Translations under genes and position numbers: made by a program
In this document: one piece after another, positions 27,518-36,772 of the stretch
Layout of the letters: the number at the start of each line of letters is the position of its first letter
How positions within the stretch are numbered: the first letter of the stretch is position 1
Notes under the pieces: generated by a model
Databases searched by the model: none
What the model was told of the DNA's origin: nothing
The model's input: only the letters and a program-made list of their open reading frames with translations
Assembly: GCA_030433805.1 (NCBI GenBank)
Contig: JARUXA010000008.1
Location: 124,001 to 188,000 of the forward strand
Direction of reading: 5' to 3'
Length of the DNA stretch: 64,000 nucleotides
From: Sphingomonas sp. PsM26
GTDB lineage: Bacteria; Pseudomonadota; Alphaproteobacteria; Sphingomonadales; Sphingomonadaceae

Positions 27518-28369
27518 CTAGTGCTTGCGCTGCGATGCCAATGCCACGGCATAGTCCTTGCGCGCCGCCGCCACGATCCGCGGCAACACCGTGGGATCGA
27601 TGAAGGCACGCGCATCCCCGGCGTCGCGGCGCTCGGCGCGTTCCAGCACATCGGCGATCTCTGGATGCATCGGCAGCACGATATCGGCGTGTACCGCCGC
27701 AAGCCGCACGAAACTACGGCGATAATCCGCGTCGATCGTGGGGTAGGCGCGGTTGCCGTACAGATGATTCCCCGCGACCGTGATGCTGCACGGGAACACA
27801 ACCCGCAGCGTTGTACGCCCCTCCGTCACAGGGAGCAGCCACGTCGTACAGCCCGCGGTATGGCCCGGCGTCAGCAGAGCGGTAACGGCAAGAGCCCCCG
27901 TACGCACCTGCTCCCCGTCGCGGACAATGCGATCCACCGCTACGGGCGGAAATCGGGTGAACCCGTTGTCGTTGTCCGCTTCATGCCGCCCGCGCCGCAA
28001 AGCACTGGCGTCGCCCGCCGACGCGACCAGCTTGGCACCACTCCACCGGCGCAATTCGGCGAAGGCGGCGGCATGATCGAAATGCGCGTGTGAGTTGAGG
28101 ATCCACTTCACCTGCCGCGGCTGCACGCCGATCGCCGCGAGGTTGCGTTCCACCTGCCCCGCCTCGCCCGCCATCGGTCCGCTGATCAAGATCGTGCCCT
28201 CGCGCGCGACAATCGCATAGGCCGCAAGTCCGCGTGTCCCGACATACCAGACCGGTCCGGTGATGTGGAACGGCTTGATCGGCTGCGACCAGGACGGGGG
28301 CGCGTCGATGGCGCCCCCGGTCAGCAACAGCAACGGCGCGACGAGCGCGGCAAGGATGCGGCGTTTCAT
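27518..28369 (-). CDS. Metallo-beta-lactamase fold hydrolase, subclass B3-like
   Basis: A 283-residue exported zinc hydrolase. A signal peptide covers about residues 1-29. The B3 zinc ligands are all present: His94 and His96 (site 1) with Asp98-His99 (site 2) in SHAHFDH, His170 in TPGHTAG, and His235 in PMHPE. The segment GNHLYGNRAYPTIDADYRRSF matches the B3 pattern before the last His. This supports a chromosomal B3 metallo-beta-lactamase of the kind found in soil and water sphingomonads; activity on carbapenems is not proven, and other MBL hydrolases share the ligands. Its start overlaps the stop of the DsbD-like gene. Confidence 0.85.
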   Translation of the reverse strand: MKRRILAALVAPLLLLTGGAIDAPPSWSQPIKPFHITGPVWYVGTRGLAAYAIVAREGTILISGPMAGEAGQVERNLAAIGVQPRQVKWILNSHAHFDHAAAFAELRRWSGAKLVASAGDASALRRGRHEADNDNGFTRFPPVAVDRIVRDGEQVRTGALAVTALLTPGHTAGCTTWLLPVTEGRTTLRVVFPCSITVAGNHLYGNRAYPTIDADYRRSFVRLAAVHADIVLPMHPEIADVLERAERRDAGDARAFIDPTVLPRIVAAARKDYAVALASQRKH

Positions 28370-30438
28370 AATCCGGACAGCATTGCAGAGGTCAGCACCT
28401 GCGGCAACACGCGCGGCTCGGCAGCATTTGGTGCGTAATAGAGGTACAGCGGCACCCCCGCGCGGTTATGCTGCTCGATGAAGCGGCCCATCACGGGATC
28501 GCCGTTGGTCCAGTCGCCGATCAGCACCGCGACCTTGTGGTCCGCAAACGCCTTGCGCGTCGCTTCCGTTTCGATCGCAGCCTTCTCGTTGACCTTGCAC
28601 GTCAGGCACCAGTCCGCCGTGAAATAGACGAATACCGGCCGCCCCGCCTGTCGCAGCGCTGCCAGGCGCGCCTCGGTAAACGGCTCCGCGCCCCCCGGCA
28701 CCGCAGCCACGGCGGCGCTGTCGGGACGACGCCCGGCGATCAGCCAGACGCTTGCGGCGACCGTCGCCAGCAACGACACGACGATTACCGCGCCGATCGC
28801 CCGCCCCTTCTTCTGCCGCACACCGCCAACCCATAGCAGGACCGCGAACAGCAGAGCGACGACCAGCCCGATCGCCATGCCGTCGACACCCGCCTCATGC
28901 CCGAGCACCCAGGCGAGTGCGATCGCAGTCAGCCACATCGGGATCGCAAGAACGCGCCGAAACGTCTCCATCCACAAGCCCGGCTTGGGCAAGCGCCGCC
29001 GCAGCGCCGGTACGAAGCCAAGCGCGAGGAACGGCAACGCGAGTCCGATTCCCAACCCCGCGAACACCGCCAGCGCCGCGCCCCAAGGCAGCACCAATGC
29101 CGCCCCCAGCGCAGCGCCCATGAACGGCCCGGTGCACGGTGTCGCAATGAACGCCGCCAGCGCGCCGGTTGCGAACGCACCGCCCGCCCCGCCGCTGCGA
29201 TTGACGAAGGCCGGCGTCGGAATCTCGAACAGCCCGCTCAGGTTGAGCGACAAGGCCACCGTCAGCAGCAACAGCACGACGATCGCGCGCGGATCCTGGA
29301 GCTGGAACGCCCAGCCGACCGCGGTTCCGCCCGCGCGCAAGGCAAGGATCACCCCACCCAGCCCGACGCAAACCGCGACGACGCCCGCAGCATAAGCCAG
29401 AGCCTCCTGCCGCGCATGTCGCTCATCGAGATGCCCGCGCGCCAGGCTTAACGCCTTCAGGCTGAGGATCGGAAAGACGCAGGGCATGATGTTGAGGATC
29501 AACCCGCCGAGCATCGCGCCGGCAAAGGCAATCAGCGTCGCGCTCAGCACGCCGGCTCCGCCAAGGCCTGCCGCCGTGGCGGACGTACTTGCCGAGGCGG
29601 CAACCGTTCCCGCGCCCGCCGTCACGACCAGCCCCTGTTGTGCGCCGATCTGCAATACCCCTTGCAACGGTCCCGTACCCGTCGCCGGGCTCGCCGCCGC
29701 CTTAGTCTCGATCACGATGCGGTCGCCGTCCTGCGTGACCGTCTGCGCGGCGGCATAATCTAGCGCACCCGTGGTGATCGGATAGAAATACGCCTGCCCC
29801 AGCGCAGCTCCGGCTGGGTAGGGGATCGCGATCCGAATGCGCCCGTTGCTTGACTGGAACGTCGCGTGTGCATCGAGCGGCTTGGGCACCGCGCGGCGCC
29901 ATGCATCGAACCGCGCCCGCATTTCCGGTGAGATCGTGCCGTCGCCGACTACCAGATCGATCGCAAGCTCAGCCGATTCGGGAACACATACTTCCGCTGA
30001 ACAGACGAGGTAGTTGGTCTTCAACCGAACCGGCAACGCCGTGCCGACCGCCAATCCGGCAGGAATCTTGAGCGTCACGAGCGGCGCATACGGCTTTTCG
30101 AAAACGTAATTCATCAAATCCGCAACGATCAGCCGTCCCGGCACCGGATAGGCAGGCTCGCTCGCAGTCACGCCCTTCGGCAGCGTCCAGTCGAGCTTCG
30201 CGGGAAAGCCCGCATCCCCCGGATTCTGCCAATATCCGTGCCATCCGGGCGCGGGCACACTCTCCAGTGCGAGCGTGACGGTCTGCCCCGCGGCTGGCGT
30301 GCGACTTTCGGCGACCAGGGTGATCTTCAGGTGCGCGCCGGATCCGATCGGATCGAGCGTCGCCGCACTGGCTTGCGCGCTGCCCCCCAAAAGAAGCAGT
30401 GCGAGCAGCGTAACAACGACGTCATGAAACCAGCGCAT
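28366..30438 (-). CDS. DsbD/ScsB-like thiol:disulfide interchange protein
   Basis: A 690-residue inner-membrane electron carrier that moves reducing equivalents from cytosolic thioredoxin to periplasmic thiols. Order of domains: signal peptide (1-24); N-terminal periplasmic domain with a Cys pair (CSAEVC near residue 132); eight or so hydrophobic helices at about 270-560 including the paired cysteines in NIMPCVFPILS and ATPCTGPFMG; and a C-terminal thioredoxin domain with active site WCLTCK. The start at 30438 has AAGGA 6 bases upstream; the longer open frame to 30960 is a shadow of the phosphatase gene. Coupled to the downstream MBL gene, whose cysteines or partner may need it. Confidence 0.9.
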   Translation of the reverse strand: MRWFHDVVVTLLALLLLGGSAQASAATLDPIGSGAHLKITLVAESRTPAAGQTVTLALESVPAPGWHGYWQNPGDAGFPAKLDWTLPKGVTASEPAYPVPGRLIVADLMNYVFEKPYAPLVTLKIPAGLAVGTALPVRLKTNYLVCSAEVCVPESAELAIDLVVGDGTISPEMRARFDAWRRAVPKPLDAHATFQSSNGRIRIAIPYPAGAALGQAYFYPITTGALDYAAAQTVTQDGDRIVIETKAAASPATGTGPLQGVLQIGAQQGLVVTAGAGTVAASASTSATAAGLGGAGVLSATLIAFAGAMLGGLILNIMPCVFPILSLKALSLARGHLDERHARQEALAYAAGVVAVCVGLGGVILALRAGGTAVGWAFQLQDPRAIVVLLLLTVALSLNLSGLFEIPTPAFVNRSGGAGGAFATGALAAFIATPCTGPFMGAALGAALVLPWGAALAVFAGLGIGLALPFLALGFVPALRRRLPKPGLWMETFRRVLAIPMWLTAIALAWVLGHEAGVDGMAIGLVVALLFAVLLWVGGVRQKKGRAIGAVIVVSLLATVAASVWLIAGRRPDSAAVAAVPGGAEPFTEARLAALRQAGRPVFVYFTADWCLTCKVNEKAAIETEATRKAFADHKVAVLIGDWTNGDPVMGRFIEQHNRAGVPLYLYYAPNAAEPRVLPQVLTSAMLSGL

Positions 30439-30513
30439 CGCACATCCTTGTCGAGCTCGAACCCTCGGGCCATAGCGGCGAAATCGGCCCGCCGTCCAAC
30501 TCGGAGAATTCGT

Positions 30514-32187
30514 TTGAACCGCTACGCGTCCATCCTGGCGATCGCTTTCAGCCTGGCCAGTGTTCCGATCGCCGCAAAGACCGCGCCGCCCCCCGCCCCG
30601 CAGGCGGCCGCAGCCGCGACTCCCGCGTCTAACACGCCGCCCAAACTGATCGTCGCGATTTCGGTCGATCAATTCTCCGCCGACCTGTTCGGCGAATATC
30701 GCGGCACCTTCACGGGGGGCCTGGCAAGGCTGCAGAAGGGCGCGGTGTTCCCGAGCGGATACCAGAGCCATGCTGCAACCGAGACGTGCCCCGGCCATTC
30801 GACGATCCTGACCGGTTTCCGCCCCGAGCACACCGGCATCATCGCCAACACCTGGACTGACCTTGGCATCGCGCGCGAGGACAAGCAGGTTTACTGCGCC
30901 GAGGACGAGACCGTTCCCGGTACCACCCACGCTGGTACCTACACGGTATCGGACAAGCACCTGCTCGTCCCCACGCTTGGCGAACGGATGAAGGCCGCGA
31001 ACCCCAAGGTGCGAGTCGTATCAGTCGCGGGCAAGGACCGCGCCGCGGTGATGATGGGCGGGCACAATGTCGACGAACTCTGGTGGTGGAACGGCAAGGC
31101 GATGGTCAGCTACGCCGGGCGCGCGACCCCGCCGGTCGTCGCACGCGCCAACGCCGCGATTGCAGCGCGCATCGCAGCACCACAACCCGCGCTCGACGTG
31201 CCGCAAGTCTGCAAGGCGCATGACGTCGCGGTGTCGATCGGCGAGGGCAAGAGCGTCGGCGCAGGCCATTTCGCGCGCGAGGGCGGCAACGCGAGCGCGT
31301 TCCGTGCGTCCCCCGCCTTCGACGGCGCGATCGTCGCGCTTGCGGCGGGGCTCGTCCAGGACATGAAGCTCGGCCAGGGCGACACCACCGACATCATCGA
31401 CGTCGGCGCTTCCGCCACCGATTACGTCGGCCACACCTTCGGCACCGAGGGCGCGGAAATGTGCATCCAGCTCCAGCAACTCGATGCCACGCTCGGCTCG
31501 TTCTTCGACCTGCTCGATTCGACCGGCGTCGATTATGAAGTCGTGCTGACCGCGGATCACGGCGGCAACGACATCCCCGAACGCGAGATCAACGCGGGCC
31601 TGCCGGGCGCCCAGCGCGCGCGGATCGCACTGTCCCCCACCGTGGCGGGCAAAGCGATCGCAGCGAAGCTCGGGATCGCCAAGCCAGTGCTGTTCGGCGA
31701 CATGCCCAACGGGGACATCTACATCGCACGCGATCTGACCCCGGTTCAGCGCAAGGCGGTGCAGGACGCCGCGGTCGCCTATTACAAGGCCGACCCGCAA
31801 GTCGCCGAGGTCTTCACCGCTGCACAGATCGCCGCCACCCCGACGCCCAAGGGCCCGCCCGAACGCTGGACGATGCTGCAGCGGGCGCGGGCTTCGTACA
31901 AGGCGGGCCGTTCGGGCGAGTTGCTCGTCCTGCTCAAGCCCCGCATCACGCCGATCCCCGACCCCACCAAGGGTTCGGTCGCGACCCACGGCAGCCCGTA
32001 TGATTACGACCGCCGCGTGCCGATCCTGTTCTGGCGCAAGGGCATGACCGGGTTCGAACACCCCGCCGGGATAGAGACCGTGGATATTGCCCCGACGCTC
32101 GCCAGACAGATCGGGTTGAAGATCGTGGCGCCGCAGATGGACGGGAAGTGCCTCGACCTCGCCGACAACGGGCGCCCCTGCCGCTGA
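30514..32187 (+). CDS. PhoK-like alkaline phosphatase (exported)
   Basis: A 557-residue secreted phosphatase close to the Sphingomonas PhoK/SPAP type, which uses a threonine nucleophile. TTG at 30514 is chosen as start: GGAG lies 7 bases upstream and the signal peptide then begins at once. With this start the nucleophile is Thr89 (ATETCPGHS), the number reported for PhoK; Asn112 and the GKDR motif (Lys174, Arg176) correspond to the phosphate-binding residues. Metal ligands appear in SVDQFSADL, ATDYVGHTFG and TADHGGND. PhoK proteins are active on nucleotides and phosphomonoesters outside the cell. It is divergent from the DsbD-like gene with only 75 bases between the starts. Confidence 0.9.
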   Translation: MNRYASILAIAFSLASVPIAAKTAPPPAPQAAAAATPASNTPPKLIVAISVDQFSADLFGEYRGTFTGGLARLQKGAVFPSGYQSHAATETCPGHSTILTGFRPEHTGIIANTWTDLGIAREDKQVYCAEDETVPGTTHAGTYTVSDKHLLVPTLGERMKAANPKVRVVSVAGKDRAAVMMGGHNVDELWWWNGKAMVSYAGRATPPVVARANAAIAARIAAPQPALDVPQVCKAHDVAVSIGEGKSVGAGHFAREGGNASAFRASPAFDGAIVALAAGLVQDMKLGQGDTTDIIDVGASATDYVGHTFGTEGAEMCIQLQQLDATLGSFFDLLDSTGVDYEVVLTADHGGNDIPEREINAGLPGAQRARIALSPTVAGKAIAAKLGIAKPVLFGDMPNGDIYIARDLTPVQRKAVQDAAVAYYKADPQVAEVFTAAQIAATPTPKGPPERWTMLQRARASYKAGRSGELLVLLKPRITPIPDPTKGSVATHGSPYDYDRRVPILFWRKGMTGFEHPAGIETVDIAPTLARQIGLKIVAPQMDGKCLDLADNGRPCR

Positions 32188-32198
32188 CGCTCCGGAGG

Positions 32199-32251
32199 CG
32201 CGCCGTCCGTCTTAGGGGACATCCCCTAATCGCGGAAACGGACGGCACGCC
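32199..32251. terminator. Nested inverted repeat after the phosphatase gene
   Basis: An outer imperfect stem (GCGCGCCGTCCGT at 32199-32210 region with ACGGACGGCACGC at 32239-32250) surrounds an inner perfect dyad AGGGGA-CA-TCCCCT at 32214-32227. It begins 12 bases after the phosphatase stop. No T-tract follows, so it is called a 3'-end structure with moderate confidence. Confidence 0.5.
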
Positions 32252-32284
32252 TATACTTGCGCTACGGATCGCAGGAGCATCGTC

Positions 32285-32662
32285 ATGGCCTATCAACCGC
32301 CGCTGCATGCCGCGCTGTCCGGCACCGGACCGACGACCGATGTCTCCGGGCGATGGGTCAACGCGCTCGGGTCGACCATGGTGATCGCGCAAGCCGGAAC
32401 GCTCCTGACCGGAATCTATACCAGCGCGGTCAGCGGGGGAACCTCGAGCACGTCGGGCGCGCTGCAGGGTTCGGCCGACGGTGCGTTGATCGCCTTCGTG
32501 GTGCACTGGGACGACTTCCAGGCCATCACCGCCTGGGTCGGGCATGAGGATACGACCAGCGGAGAACTCGCCACCTTGTGGCAGATGACGAGCGCAACCG
32601 ATCCGGGTGACGAATGGAGTTCGATCAACGCGGGAGCGGATACCTTTACGCGTTTGCCGTGA
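32285..32662 (+). CDS. Avidin/streptavidin family protein
   Basis: A 125-residue biotin-binding beta-barrel homologue. Residues matching streptavidin contacts, in order and mostly with the same spacing: Asn26 and Ser30 (GRWVNALGS), Tyr45 and Ser47 (GIYTSAVS), Trp75, Thr82, Trp84, Trp99 (TLWQMTS), Trp111 (DEWSSI) and Asp119 (GADTFTR). Trp111 corresponds to Trp120, which reaches into the neighbouring subunit, so a tetramer is likely. The 75-84 loop is four residues shorter than in streptavidin, and Ser88 is replaced by Ala. There is no signal peptide, unlike most known avidins. AGGAG lies 7 bases upstream of the ATG. Convergent with metH. Confidence 0.92.
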   Translation: MAYQPPLHAALSGTGPTTDVSGRWVNALGSTMVIAQAGTLLTGIYTSAVSGGTSSTSGALQGSADGALIAFVVHWDDFQAITAWVGHEDTTSGELATLWQMTSATDPGDEWSSINAGADTFTRLP

Positions 32663-32728
32663 CGCGACGGGGGATCCGCCCTCCCCAGTCTCCTTGCGAA
32701 AGCGCTCCCCGGAAAAGCGAGGCGTGCG

Positions 32729-35440
32729 TCAGTCGAGGTTGGGCCGCAACCAGCGCGTCGCCGTCGCCAGATCGACTCCACGCCGCGTCGCATATTCGTG
32801 CAACTGGTCGGGCCCGACGCGCGCCACGCCGAAATACTCCGCCTGCGGGTGCCCGAAATAGAAGCCCGACACCGCCGCGGTCGGCAGCATCGCGAAACTG
32901 TCGGTCAGCGTGATCCCGGTTGCGTTGGTCGCGTCGAGAAGCTCGAACAGCATCGGTTTCTCGCTGTGATCGGGGCATGCGGGATAGCCCGGTGCTGGGC
33001 GAATGCCGCGATATTGCTCGCGGATCAGCGCCTCGTTGGTGAGCTGCTCCCCCTCGGCATAGCCCCACAACGTCGTGCGGACGTGCTGGTGGAGCCGCTC
33101 GGCGAACGCTTCCGCCAGACGATCGGCGAGCGCCTTGAGCAGAATGTCCGAATAGTCGTCATTGTCCGCCTTGAACCGCTTGAGATGCGCGTCGATTCCG
33201 TGGCCGGTGGTGACCGCGAACCCGCCGATCCAGTCGCCTGCGGGGTCGATGAAGTCGGTCAGGCACATGTTCGCGCGCCCCTCGCGCTTCGCGATCTGCT
33301 GGCGGAGGAAGGGCATCCGAACTTCCTCTAGCCCCTCCCCCTCGGGGGAGGGGTTGGGGTGGGGCAGTTCAGCAGACAACCCGTCGGAAACAGGCACGGC
33401 CCCACCCCCAACCCCTCCCCTGAAGGGGAGGGGCTTAGAAGAGATGACGACATCATCCCCTTCCCGCCGGCAAGGCCACAACCCAGCCACACCCTTCGCC
33501 GTCAGCCACTTCTCTGCAATGATCTGATCGAGCATCTTCTGCGCATCCTCGAACAGATTGCGCGCGCTCTCGCCGACGATCTCGTCATCCAGGATCGCCG
33601 GGTAATTCCCCGCCAGCTCCCACGCGCGGAAAAACGGCGTCCAGTCGATCAGCTCGCGAAGATCCGCCAGATCCCAGTCATCGAATACATGCACACCCGG
33701 CCGCAAAGGGGCGGCAGGCTTCAACGCCATGTCGGCCAAGAACCCGTTCGCCCGCGCGACTTCGATCGGGACGAGCTCGCTCTGCCCCTTGTTCGCGCGC
33801 GCCACGCGCACCGCTTCATATTCGTCCGACGTCTTCTGCACGAACTCGTCGCGGATCGTGTCGCTGACCAAGGTCGACGCAACGCCAACCGCGCGGCTCG
33901 CGTCGAGCACATGCACGACCGGCCCCTTATACGCCGGCGCGATCCGCAAAGCGGTGTGGACCTTGGACGTCGTCGCGCCGCCGATCAGCAGCGGCATCGT
34001 CATGCCCGCACGCTGCATTTCCTCGGCAACCGTCACCATCTCGTCGAGCGACGGCGTGATCAGCCCCGACAGGCCGATCATGTCCGCGTCATTCTCGTTC
34101 GCGGCCTTCAGGATATCCGACCAGGGGACCATCACCCCCATGTCGACCACGTCGAAGCCGTTGCACTGGAGCACCACGCCGACGATGTTCTTGCCAATGT
34201 CATGCACGTCGCCCTTGACGGTCGCCATGATGATCTTGCCCTTGCCGCGCGCGCCGGGCTCCTTCGCCGCTTCGATGAAGGGGAGCAGATGCGCGACCGC
34301 CTTCTTCATCACGCGCGCGCTTTTTACGACCTGTGGCAGGAACATCTTGCCCGATCCGAACAGGTCGCCGACGACGTTCATCCCGTCCATCAGCGGGCCC
34401 TCGATCACTTCGATCGGGCGACCGCCCTTGTCGAAGATCGCCTGGCGCGCTTCCTCGGTATCCTCGACGACATGCATGTCGATGCCCTTGACGAGCGCAT
34501 ATTCGAGCCGCTTGTTGACCGGCAGCCCGCGCCATTCCGCCGCCGCTTTCTCGGCCACCGCATCGGTGCCCTTGAAGCTCTCGGCGAGCGCGATCAGCCG
34601 CTCGGTTGCGCCCTCGTCGCTGTTGAGGATGACGTCCTCGCACGCCTGCCGCAGCTTGGGGTCGATCTGGTCATAGATGTCGAGCTGCCCGGCGTTGACG
34701 ATCGCCATGTCGAGCCCGGCGGGGATCGCATAATAAAGGAACACCGAATGCATCGCGCGGCGCACCGGCTCGTTGCCGCGGAAGCTGAACGACAGGTTCG
34801 ACAGTCCGCCAGAGATATGCGCGTGCGGGCAGCGTGCCTTGATGTCGCGGCAGGCCTCGATGAAGTCCACGGCGTAATTGTTATGCTCCTCGATCCCCGT
34901 CGCGACCGCGAAGATGTTGGGATCGAAGATGATGTCCTCAGGGGGAAAGCCGATCCCCATCAGCAGATCATAGGCGCGACCGCAGATTTCGAGCTTGCGC
35001 GCGCGGGTGTCCGCCTGACCGACCGTGTCGAACGCCATCACGACGACCGCTGCGCCGTATTGCATGACTTTTTTGGCCTGCGTCAGGAACTGCTCCTCGC
35101 CTTCCTTCATGCTGATCGAATTGACGATCGGCTTGCCGCTGACGCACTTGAGCCCCGCCTCGATCACCGACCATTTCGAGCTGTCGACCATGAACGGGAT
35201 GCGCGCGATATCAGGCTCGGCGGCGATCAGCTTGAGGAAGGTGACCATCGCATATTCGGCGTCGAGCAGGCCCTCGTCCATGTTGACGTCGAGCACCTGC
35301 GCGCCGCTCTCGACCTGCTGCCGCGCGACCTCGACCGCGGCGGGATAATCCCCCGCCATGATGAGCTTCTTGAAGCGCGCCGAGCCGGTGACGTTGGTGC
35401 GCTCACCGATGTTGACGAAATTGGCGGTGGAGGTGGTCAT
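32729..35440 (-). CDS. metH: Methionine synthase, folate/cobalamin/activation part (split MetH, C-terminal subunit)
   Basis: A 903-residue protein equal to the last three modules of MetH. Residues 1-270 form the pterin-binding barrel ([13 protein letters not shown] start). The cobalamin cap and B12-binding domains follow to about 600 ([15 protein letters not shown] supplies the lower-ligand His; [12 protein letters not shown]). The SAM-binding activation domain runs to the end ([32 protein letters not shown]). It transfers a methyl group from methyl-THF through cobalamin to homocysteine, together with the homocysteine-binding subunit encoded just upstream. Residues about 669-705 are translated from a palindromic repeat and have no counterpart in E. 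coli MetH. Confidence 0.95.
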   Translation of the reverse strand: MTTSTANFVNIGERTNVTGSARFKKLIMAGDYPAAVEVARQQVESGAQVLDVNMDEGLLDAEYAMVTFLKLIAAEPDIARIPFMVDSSKWSVIEAGLKCVSGKPIVNSISMKEGEEQFLTQAKKVMQYGAAVVVMAFDTVGQADTRARKLEICGRAYDLLMGIGFPPEDIIFDPNIFAVATGIEEHNNYAVDFIEACRDIKARCPHAHISGGLSNLSFSFRGNEPVRRAMHSVFLYYAIPAGLDMAIVNAGQLDIYDQIDPKLRQACEDVILNSDEGATERLIALAESFKGTDAVAEKAAAEWRGLPVNKRLEYALVKGIDMHVVEDTEEARQAIFDKGGRPIEVIEGPLMDGMNVVGDLFGSGKMFLPQVVKSARVMKKAVAHLLPFIEAAKEPGARGKGKIIMATVKGDVHDIGKNIVGVVLQCNGFDVVDMGVMVPWSDILKAANENDADMIGLSGLITPSLDEMVTVAEEMQRAGMTMPLLIGGATTSKVHTALRIAPAYKGPVVHVLDASRAVGVASTLVSDTIRDEFVQKTSDEYEAVRVARANKGQSELVPIEVARANGFLADMALKPAAPLRPGVHVFDDWDLADLRELIDWTPFFRAWELAGNYPAILDDEIVGESARNLFEDAQKMLDQIIAEKWLTAKGVAGLWPCRREGDDVVISSKPLPFRGGVGGGAVPVSDGLSAELPHPNPSPEGEGLEEVRMPFLRQQIAKREGRANMCLTDFIDPAGDWIGGFAVTTGHGIDAHLKRFKADNDDYSDILLKALADRLAEAFAERLHQHVRTTLWGYAEGEQLTNEALIREQYRGIRPAPGYPACPDHSEKPMLFELLDATNATGITLTDSFAMLPTAAVSGFYFGHPQAEYFGVARVGPDQLHEYATRRGVDLATATRWLRPNLD
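33331..33436. repeat. Palindromic repeat inserted in frame inside metH
   Basis: Two arms, 33331-33364 and 33399-33436, are inverted copies of a unit built from CCCCTCCCCT and AGGGGAGGGG followed by a GGGG(T)TGGGG tract. The same unit lies at 36659-36767. Here it is inside the metH reading frame and keeps it open, adding about 37 residues ([12 protein letters not shown] ... [10 protein letters not shown]). It interrupts the normal transition from GDDVVIS to VRMPFLRQQ in the activation domain. Confidence 0.9.
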
Positions 35441-35458
35441 AATGGTTTCGTTCTTCTT

Positions 35459-35585
35459 CTCCCTCTCCCCGCTTGCGGGGAGAGGGTCGGGGAGAGGGGC
35501 AGTGGGAAGAGGTGGCGCTCGATACTGCCCCTCTCCCGACCTCGCTGCGCTCGGCCACCCTCTCCCCGCAAGCGGGGAGAGGGAG
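35459..35585. repeat. Palindromic repeat, variant with CTCTCCCCGC arms, in the metH intergenic gap
   Basis: Inverted arms at about 35459-35500 and 35527-35585, each with a hairpin of CTCTCCCCGC and GCGGGGAGAG plus a second block GGGGAGAGGGGC/GCCCCTCTCCC. The element fills almost all of the 151 bases between the two metH genes and ends 18 bases before the start codon of the downstream one, so its GGAGAGGGAGAAG tail may supply the ribosome-binding purines. Confidence 0.88.
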
Positions 35586-35591
35586 AAAAGA

Positions 35592-36638
35592 TCATGCCGC
35601 CATCGTCATCGGCTCGAGCCCGGCAAGCCGCGTCACCACCGGCGGCACCGGCAGCGCGCGCGGTGTCAGCCCGCGCACCCCGTCCGCAATCGCCTTGATG
35701 TGCGCTGGCGTCGATCCGCAGCAGCCGCCGAGCACATTGACCTGCCCCGCCTGCGCCCACTCGCCGACCAGCCCGGCGGTCGTCGCAGGCATTTCGTCAT
35801 ATTCGCCGAGTTCGTTGGGCAGCCCGGCGTTGGGATAGACCATGATCAGCGTATCGCAGATATCGGAAAGCGTCCGCACATGCGGGCGCAACTGCTCCGC
35901 GCCGAACGAACAGTTGAGCCCGATCGTCACCGGCTTGGCATGCCGCACCGCATGCCAGAACGCCTCGACCGTATGCCCAGACAGGTTGCGCCCCGACAGA
36001 TCGGTCAGCGTCATCGACAGCATGATCGGCACGTCGCGCCCGAGCGCCTCGCCCGCCTCAAGCGCCGCCATGATCGCGGCCTTGGCATTCAGTGTATCGA
36101 ACACCGTCTCGACCAGGATAAAGTCCGCCCCGCCCTCGATCAGCGCGTCGGTCTGCTCGCGGTAAACGCCTTTGAGATAATCGAAGTCGATCTCGCGGAA
36201 GCCCGGATCGTTGACGTCGGGGCTGAGCGACAATGTCTTGTTGGTCGGCCCGATCGCCCCCGCGACAAAGCGCGGGCGGCCGTCCTTCGCCTGATATTCG
36301 TCGGCCAGCGCGCGCGCGAGCTTCGCACTTTCGACGTTGATCTCGCGCACCAGATGTTCGGCGGCGTAGTCGGCTTGGCTGATGCGGTTGGCGGAGAAGG
36401 TGTTGGTCTCGGCGATATCCGCACCCGCCTCAAAATACGCGCGGTGGATCGCTTCGGGCACTTCGCGCTTGGTCAGCGCGAGAATGTCGTTGTTGCCCTT
36501 CTGGTCCTTCGCGAGGCCAAGGTCGCCGGCATAGTCCGCTTCCGACAGCTTCCAGTTCTGGATCTCGGTCCCGAACGCGCCGTCGGTGATGAGGATGCGC
36601 TTGGCCGCTTCGGCAAGGAATGTTTCACGGATCGTCAT
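35592..36638 (-). CDS. Homocysteine-binding subunit of split methionine synthase (MetH N-terminal module)
   Basis: A 348-residue homocysteine S-methyltransferase domain. It starts [27 protein letters not shown], like MetH module 1, and carries the zinc-binding cysteines in [10 protein letters not shown] (about residue 245) and LGGCCGST (about 310). It has no folate or cobalamin domain, so it must work with the protein encoded immediately downstream. The split between the homocysteine and folate modules falls at the natural linker. I recall the same two-gene arrangement from other alphaproteobacteria. Second-to-last gene of the metF operon. Confidence 0.95.
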   Translation of the reverse strand: MTIRETFLAEAAKRILITDGAFGTEIQNWKLSEADYAGDLGLAKDQKGNNDILALTKREVPEAIHRAYFEAGADIAETNTFSANRISQADYAAEHLVREINVESAKLARALADEYQAKDGRPRFVAGAIGPTNKTLSLSPDVNDPGFREIDFDYLKGVYREQTDALIEGGADFILVETVFDTLNAKAAIMAALEAGEALGRDVPIMLSMTLTDLSGRNLSGHTVEAFWHAVRHAKPVTIGLNCSFGAEQLRPHVRTLSDICDTLIMVYPNAGLPNELGEYDEMPATTAGLVGEWAQAGQVNVLGGCCGSTPAHIKAIADGVRGLTPRALPVPPVVTRLAGLEPMTMAA

Positions 36639-36658
36639 ACTACAGGTCCACTATCTAA

Positions 36659-36767
36659 AGCCCCTCCCCTTCAGGGGAGGGGTTGGGGGTGGGGAAGTGC
36701 CTCGCAGAGAACGGTCCCCCGCTGCACGGTCCCACCCCAACCCCTCCCCTGAAGGGGAGGGGCTTTA
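36659..36767. repeat. Palindromic repeat between metF and metH genes
   Basis: Inverted arms at about 36658-36693 and 36731-36768, each with the hairpin CCCCTCCCCTTCAGGGGAGGGG (one 22-base dyad, CCCCTCCCCT and its complement separated by two bases) and a flanking G-rich tract. It is the same family as the element inside metH (33331-33436). It occupies nearly the whole 134-base gap between metF and the homocysteine-binding gene. Confidence 0.9.
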
Positions 36768-36772
36768 ACGAT

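Noticed and set aside
30424..30513. Upstream ATG (30424) as start of the PhoK-like phosphatase
   Set aside because: It adds 30 basic residues before the signal peptide and overlaps the divergent dsbD start; TTG 30514 has a good ribosome site and gives the expected Thr89 numbering.
33359..35698. 779-codon open frame on the plus strand across metH
   Set aside because: It is antisense to the folate and cobalamin modules of MetH and has His/Arg/Asp-rich, low-complexity composition without any motif.
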